From Collinsella aerofaciens (GTDB lineage Bacteria; Actinomycetota; Coriobacteriia; Coriobacteriales; Coriobacteriaceae): DNA of 37,381 nucleotides. This document shows positions 34,653-37,381 of the stretch, piece after piece. The position numbers and the translations under genes were made by a program. How positions within the stretch are numbered: the first letter of the stretch is position 1; the number at the start of each line of letters is the position of its first letter. The notes beneath the pieces were generated by a model that saw only the letters and a program-made list of their open reading frames with translations, was not told the origin of the DNA and searched no databases. The DNA lies in assembly GCF_019131995.1 (NCBI RefSeq), contig NZ_JAHONA010000022.1, positions 1-37,381 of the forward strand. The letters run 5' to 3'.

Positions 34653-36116
34653 CTACATCGGCAGTAGGCCGGAGATCACAGTCGCGACCAATCCGAACAG
34701 AACCATGAAGATAAAGAACTTCCAGATGGTCTTCCACCATTGCCCGAAGGAGATCTTCGCCACGGCAAGACCCGCGACGGTCATGCCCGCAACGGGGCTG
34801 ATGGTGTTGACGGTCTGGTTCGCGAACTGCAGAGCGGTGACGGCAGCCTCGGAATTGAGGCCCATAAGCTCGGTCAGCGGGCCCATGACGGGCATGGTGA
34901 GTGCAGCGAGGCCGGAGCTGGAAGGAACCAGCAGCGAAAGCAGGCCGAGGACGATGTACATGAAGGTGGTATAGATGAAGGACGGAGCGCCCGCAAGGAG
35001 TCCGACGAGCCAGTTAAGAATAGAGTCGATGATCATTCCGCCCTCTGCGACGACCAGGATGCCGCGGGCGATGCCGATGATGCAGGCTGCGTAGGCGAAG
35101 TCGGCGATTCCGCGGACGAACTCCTCCGCAATGGTCTTCTCGTCCAGGCCGCCGAGTATGCCGGCAAGAAGGCCCATGGCCAGGAACACCATGGAGATCT
35201 CGTCCATATACCAGCCCTGGGTAACGAGGCCCCACACGATAACGCCCATGCCGACCGCGAAATCAATGAGGACGAGCTTGTGGCGAAGCGTGAACTCCTC
35301 TTCGATAGAGGCATCGGTGACAGAGAACTCGATGCGCTTCTGCTTATCGTCCTCATAGGTGATGGAGGACTTGGGATCGAGCTTGACGCGGCGCGCATAG
35401 CGCATGGCCCAGAAAATGCCCGCGGCGGTGAAGATGACCCACAGGATGGCGCGGAGCCAAAGCTGGGGATTTCCCTCGATGCCGATAACGCCCTGGGCGA
35501 TCAGCACGTTGAAAGGATCAATAGTGGATGCGCAGTAACCAAGGTTGGGGCCGAGGAAGCAGATGATGAACGCGGTCATGGAGTCATACCCGATGCTCAG
35601 CATGATGGGGATGAAGATCGCGTAGAACGGCAGCGCCTCCTCGGACATGCCGAACGTGGTGCCGCAGATCGAGAGCAGGATCATGGAGATGGGGATGATC
35701 AAGATGTCCTTGTTCTTCAGCTTCTTGATCACGCGGCTCATGCCGGCGTTTAGGGCGTTGGTCTTGGTGACGATGGCGAACGATCCGCCGATCAGCAGGA
35801 CGAACGCGACGACATCGGCCGCAGCCTGAATGCCCTTGGCGGGAGCCTGCAGGACGGCATCGATGCCCTGTCGCAGATCGACGGTCTCCCCCGTCTCCGA
35901 ATCGGTGTAGACCTTGTCGACCTCTTGGTACGTTCCGGCTACGGCGACTTCTCGCTCGCCCGCGGCCGTCTGAATGGTCTGGCGGTCGAACTGACCCGAT
36001 GGGACGATCCATGTGAGCACCGCGAAGAACACGATCAGCATGAACGCGATGGTGTACACATGGGGAAGCTGGAGATGGAATCTGCGCTTGGGCTTCTCCT
36101 GTTTGGCATCCGACAT
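34653..36116 (-). CDS. YfcC-family (DcuC-like) membrane transporter
   Basis: 487 aa with AGGAGG upstream of ATG 36116. About twelve hydrophobic segments, for example VYTIAFMLIVFFAVLTWIVP, SFAIVTKTNALNAGMSRVIK and PSSSGLAALTMPVMGPL, give the two-fold inverted layout of the C4-dicarboxylate/anaerobic carrier (YfcC, DcuC) family. Most known members carry organic or amino acids. Its place as the first gene of a deglycase/kinase operon, 13 nt before the epimerase, suggests import of the Amadori compound. That would be a different solution from the FrlA amino-acid permease of E. coli. Confidence 0.85.
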   Translation of the reverse strand: MSDAKQEKPKRRFHLQLPHVYTIAFMLIVFFAVLTWIVPSGQFDRQTIQTAAGEREVAVAGTYQEVDKVYTDSETGETVDLRQGIDAVLQAPAKGIQAAADVVAFVLLIGGSFAIVTKTNALNAGMSRVIKKLKNKDILIIPISMILLSICGTTFGMSEEALPFYAIFIPIMLSIGYDSMTAFIICFLGPNLGYCASTIDPFNVLIAQGVIGIEGNPQLWLRAILWVIFTAAGIFWAMRYARRVKLDPKSSITYEDDKQKRIEFSVTDASIEEEFTLRHKLVLIDFAVGMGVIVWGLVTQGWYMDEISMVFLAMGLLAGILGGLDEKTIAEEFVRGIADFAYAACIIGIARGILVVAEGGMIIDSILNWLVGLLAGAPSFIYTTFMYIVLGLLSLLVPSSSGLAALTMPVMGPLTELMGLNSEAAVTALQFANQTVNTISPVAGMTVAGLAVAKISFGQWWKTIWKFFIFMVLFGLVATVISGLLPM

Positions 36117-36170
36117 TCTTAACCTCCTGCCAGAGCAACGATGCTTGCCAAAAATCCTTCACGTATAGGC

Positions 36171-36191
36171 AAACATCTTAGGTTGTTCTAT
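36171..36191. promoter_or_regulatory. Downstream GntR operator repeat
   Basis: AAACATCTTAGGTTGTTCTA plus one T; the same 21-mer with one change recurs at 36221-36241, exactly 50 bp away. It touches the -10 and covers the predicted transcription start. Confidence 0.65.
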
Positions 36192-36219
36192 GTATAACCT
36201 GCATGAAGGCGTCGGTCAA
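36191..36219 (-). promoter_or_regulatory. Promoter of the Amadori-compound operon
   Basis: On the minus strand TTGACC (complement of 36214-36219) and TATACA (36191-36196) are exactly 17 nt apart. The site is placed about 75 nt upstream of the transporter start and lies between the two operator repeats. Confidence 0.75.
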
Positions 36220-36220
36220 G

Positions 36221-36241
36221 AAACATATTAGGTTGTTCTAT
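36221..36241. promoter_or_regulatory. Upstream GntR operator repeat
   Basis: AAACATATTAGGTTGTTCTA plus one T, immediately upstream of the -35. With the downstream copy it flanks the promoter, consistent with repression by the GntR protein encoded next to it, possibly with looping. Confidence 0.65.
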
Positions 36242-36313
36242 AAGTGGTAACTTTTACGCGCTAAACGGACCTGCCGCGGCAATACGAGAACAGCGCTGTG
36301 TGAGACAGAGCCG

Positions 36314-37048
36314 CTAGATATCGAAGCTGTAGCGCGAACCCACGTAGTACTGTCTGCCATAGCAGAAGCGCTCTCCGTTGGAATCGAGAAAGCCCGCGTT
36401 CATGAAGAACAGCGGCTCCCCTACTGGGACCTTGAGCTCGCGGGCGGCATCAATTCCCGCACGGGCGATCTCCAGCCTGCAGGGATCGGACGAGCAGGGA
36501 TACCTACCCGTACGCTCCCCCACGGCCTCGAATATCGAACAATTGGAGAGACCGATATCTTTGAGAAATTCGAATCCATCGACAGGATAGTAGTTGTTCT
36601 CGAACAGGACCGGCACGCCGTCTGCGGTACGCACGCGTGAGACCAAGATGAGGTCAGAGCCTTCATCCAAGCCAAAGAAAGAAGCGAGGTCGCGATCGGC
36701 GGCAACGGTCTTGCGGGCAACGACGCGAGCGCCCGCCTTCATGCCGTTTTCAGCGCATGCTTGGGTAAAACTCTGAACATCGTCCTTCTGATGCACCTTG
36801 CGAATTATCTTTGTCGCGGTCACAAACGTACCACGCCCCTGCCGCTTGGTGAGATACCCCTCGCCCACAAGCTCCTCTATTGCGCGGCGAACCGTGACCC
36901 TTCCCACGCCGTACATCTTAGAAAGCTCAAGTTCCGTTGGAATCTGCGAGTCAACGGGATATGTCCCCTGTTCGATATCGCTCTTAAGCAAATCGAGCAC
37001 CTGTTGATACAGCGGGGCGGAAGAGCCCCCATCCAGATGCGCATCCAC
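36314..37048 (-). CDS. GntR-family transcriptional regulator (HutC/FrlR type)
   Basis: 244 aa from GTG 37048 (AAAGGGAGAG upstream). Residues 8-75 form the winged helix-turn-helix (PLYQQVLDLLKSDIEQGTYP, SKMYGVGRVTVRRAIEELV and the wing KRQGRGTFV). Residues 95-240 are the UTRA effector-binding domain (LILVSRVRTADGVPVLFENN, FFMNAGFLDSNGERFCYGRQ). UTRA regulators sense sugars or sugar-phosphates, and the Amadori product or its phosphate is the obvious inducer here. It precedes the operon on the same strand with about 200 bp between. Confidence 0.9.
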   Translation of the reverse strand: MDAHLDGGSSAPLYQQVLDLLKSDIEQGTYPVDSQIPTELELSKMYGVGRVTVRRAIEELVGEGYLTKRQGRGTFVTATKIIRKVHQKDDVQSFTQACAENGMKAGARVVARKTVAADRDLASFFGLDEGSDLILVSRVRTADGVPVLFENNYYPVDGFEFLKDIGLSNCSIFEAVGERTGRYPCSSDPCRLEIARAGIDAARELKVPVGEPLFFMNAGFLDSNGERFCYGRQYYVGSRYSFDI

Positions 37049-37089
37049 AAAAACTCTCCCTTTAAGGCGTTCGCGATCTCAACGACTCC

Positions 37090-37115
37090 ATTCTACCGCA
37101 CACGGAAAAATGAGG
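37090..37115 (-). promoter_or_regulatory. Possible promoter of the GntR gene
   Basis: TAGAAT (complement of 37090-37095) makes a good -10, about 45 nt before the GTG. The -35 (TAACCT or TTTAAC) is weak. Confidence 0.35.
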
Positions 37116-37302
37116 TTAAACACATAGGGGCCCTGCATGTTTGAGCGGATCGGGAATCTGGTCGCTGATTTCGTCCGCATTTGCTTGCGAAAAACCAAAA
37201 CGCTCCTCGCGCTTGGCGAACACGGTGAGGCCCGCCGCCTTGCACGCAGCGATCGATGATGCTCGTGTGATGTTGGCTTCCTTCCTTTGCTTGCGAGGCG
37301 CG

Positions 37303-37381
37303 TCACTCGTCCTGCTGAGCCGCGGGCCCATCGTTCGGCGTGGCCTGCCTGCGCGGGGCATGCCGGGAATTGATGTAGTCG
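37303..37381 (-). CDS. Possible C-terminal end of an unknown protein
   Basis: A minus-strand frame enters from the right edge and reads DYINSRHAPRRQATPNDG, then PAAQQDE before a TGA. The polar tail looks like a natural protein end. The rest lies outside the window and no family can be given. A second frame at 37116-37361 (VFAKREERFGFSQANADE) is also possible, but has no clear start. Confidence 0.3.
   Translation of the reverse strand, partial: DYINSRHAPRRQATPNDGPAAQQDE

Noticed and set aside
36171..36241. CRISPR-like spacing of two repeats
   Set aside because: Only two repeats, flanking a promoter; operator sites explain them fully.

Overview
The window looks like chromosome of a high-GC gut actinobacterium of the class Coriobacteriia, most probably Collinsella. 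This is inferred from gene content (pyruvate:ferredoxin oxidoreductase, an actinobacterial-type kinase/FHA/phosphatase/cell-wall cluster, a fructosamine-type catabolic operon) and from protein style. No 16S rRNA gene or other taxonomic marker was seen, and no tRNA or CRISPR array was recognised.

Layout. 1-1071 is the 3' part of an IS110-family transposase gene that enters from the left edge and carries an extra C-terminal helix-turn-helix. A near-perfect hairpin separates it from nifJ (1178-4717, minus). 5063-5588 and 11799-12333 are imperfect direct repeats carrying the 3' end of an FHA-domain gene. They bracket an AT-richer island (about 5600-11800). The island holds a radical SAM/SPASM peptide maturase, two Cys-rich precursor peptides with the same MKHIHP start, a 35-residue membrane peptide, an IS110 N-terminal remnant, a convergent ABC exporter and a decayed methyltransferase gene. 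I read it as an imported ribosomally made, modified peptide (RiPP) locus.

11905-15593 (minus) is a translationally packed operon: anchored Ser/Gly-linker protein, membrane Ser/Thr kinase, FHA protein. The FHA gene is interrupted by a TAG. 15840-20067 (minus) is the dnaX-ybaB-recR replication/repair set, split by a plus-strand membrane-protein gene.

20184-31247 (plus) starts with a YcxB-like membrane protein. It continues with a kinase, fhaA, fhaB, a PP2C phosphatase with a long N-terminal extension, a single-chain SEDS glycosyltransferase/class B PBP fusion, and a PASTA kinase. This is the reversible-phosphorylation control module of peptidoglycan growth.

31439-37048 (minus) is a GntR-controlled Amadori-compound operon: regulator, YfcC-type transporter, epimerase (FrlC-like), deglycase (FrlB-like), kinase (FrlD-like) and a broken second kinase-like gene. 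Its promoter, with -35 TTGACC and -10 TATACA 17 bp apart, sits between two 21-bp repeats that are probably the GntR operators. The last 330 bases hold only the end of a further minus-strand gene and unassigned sequence.
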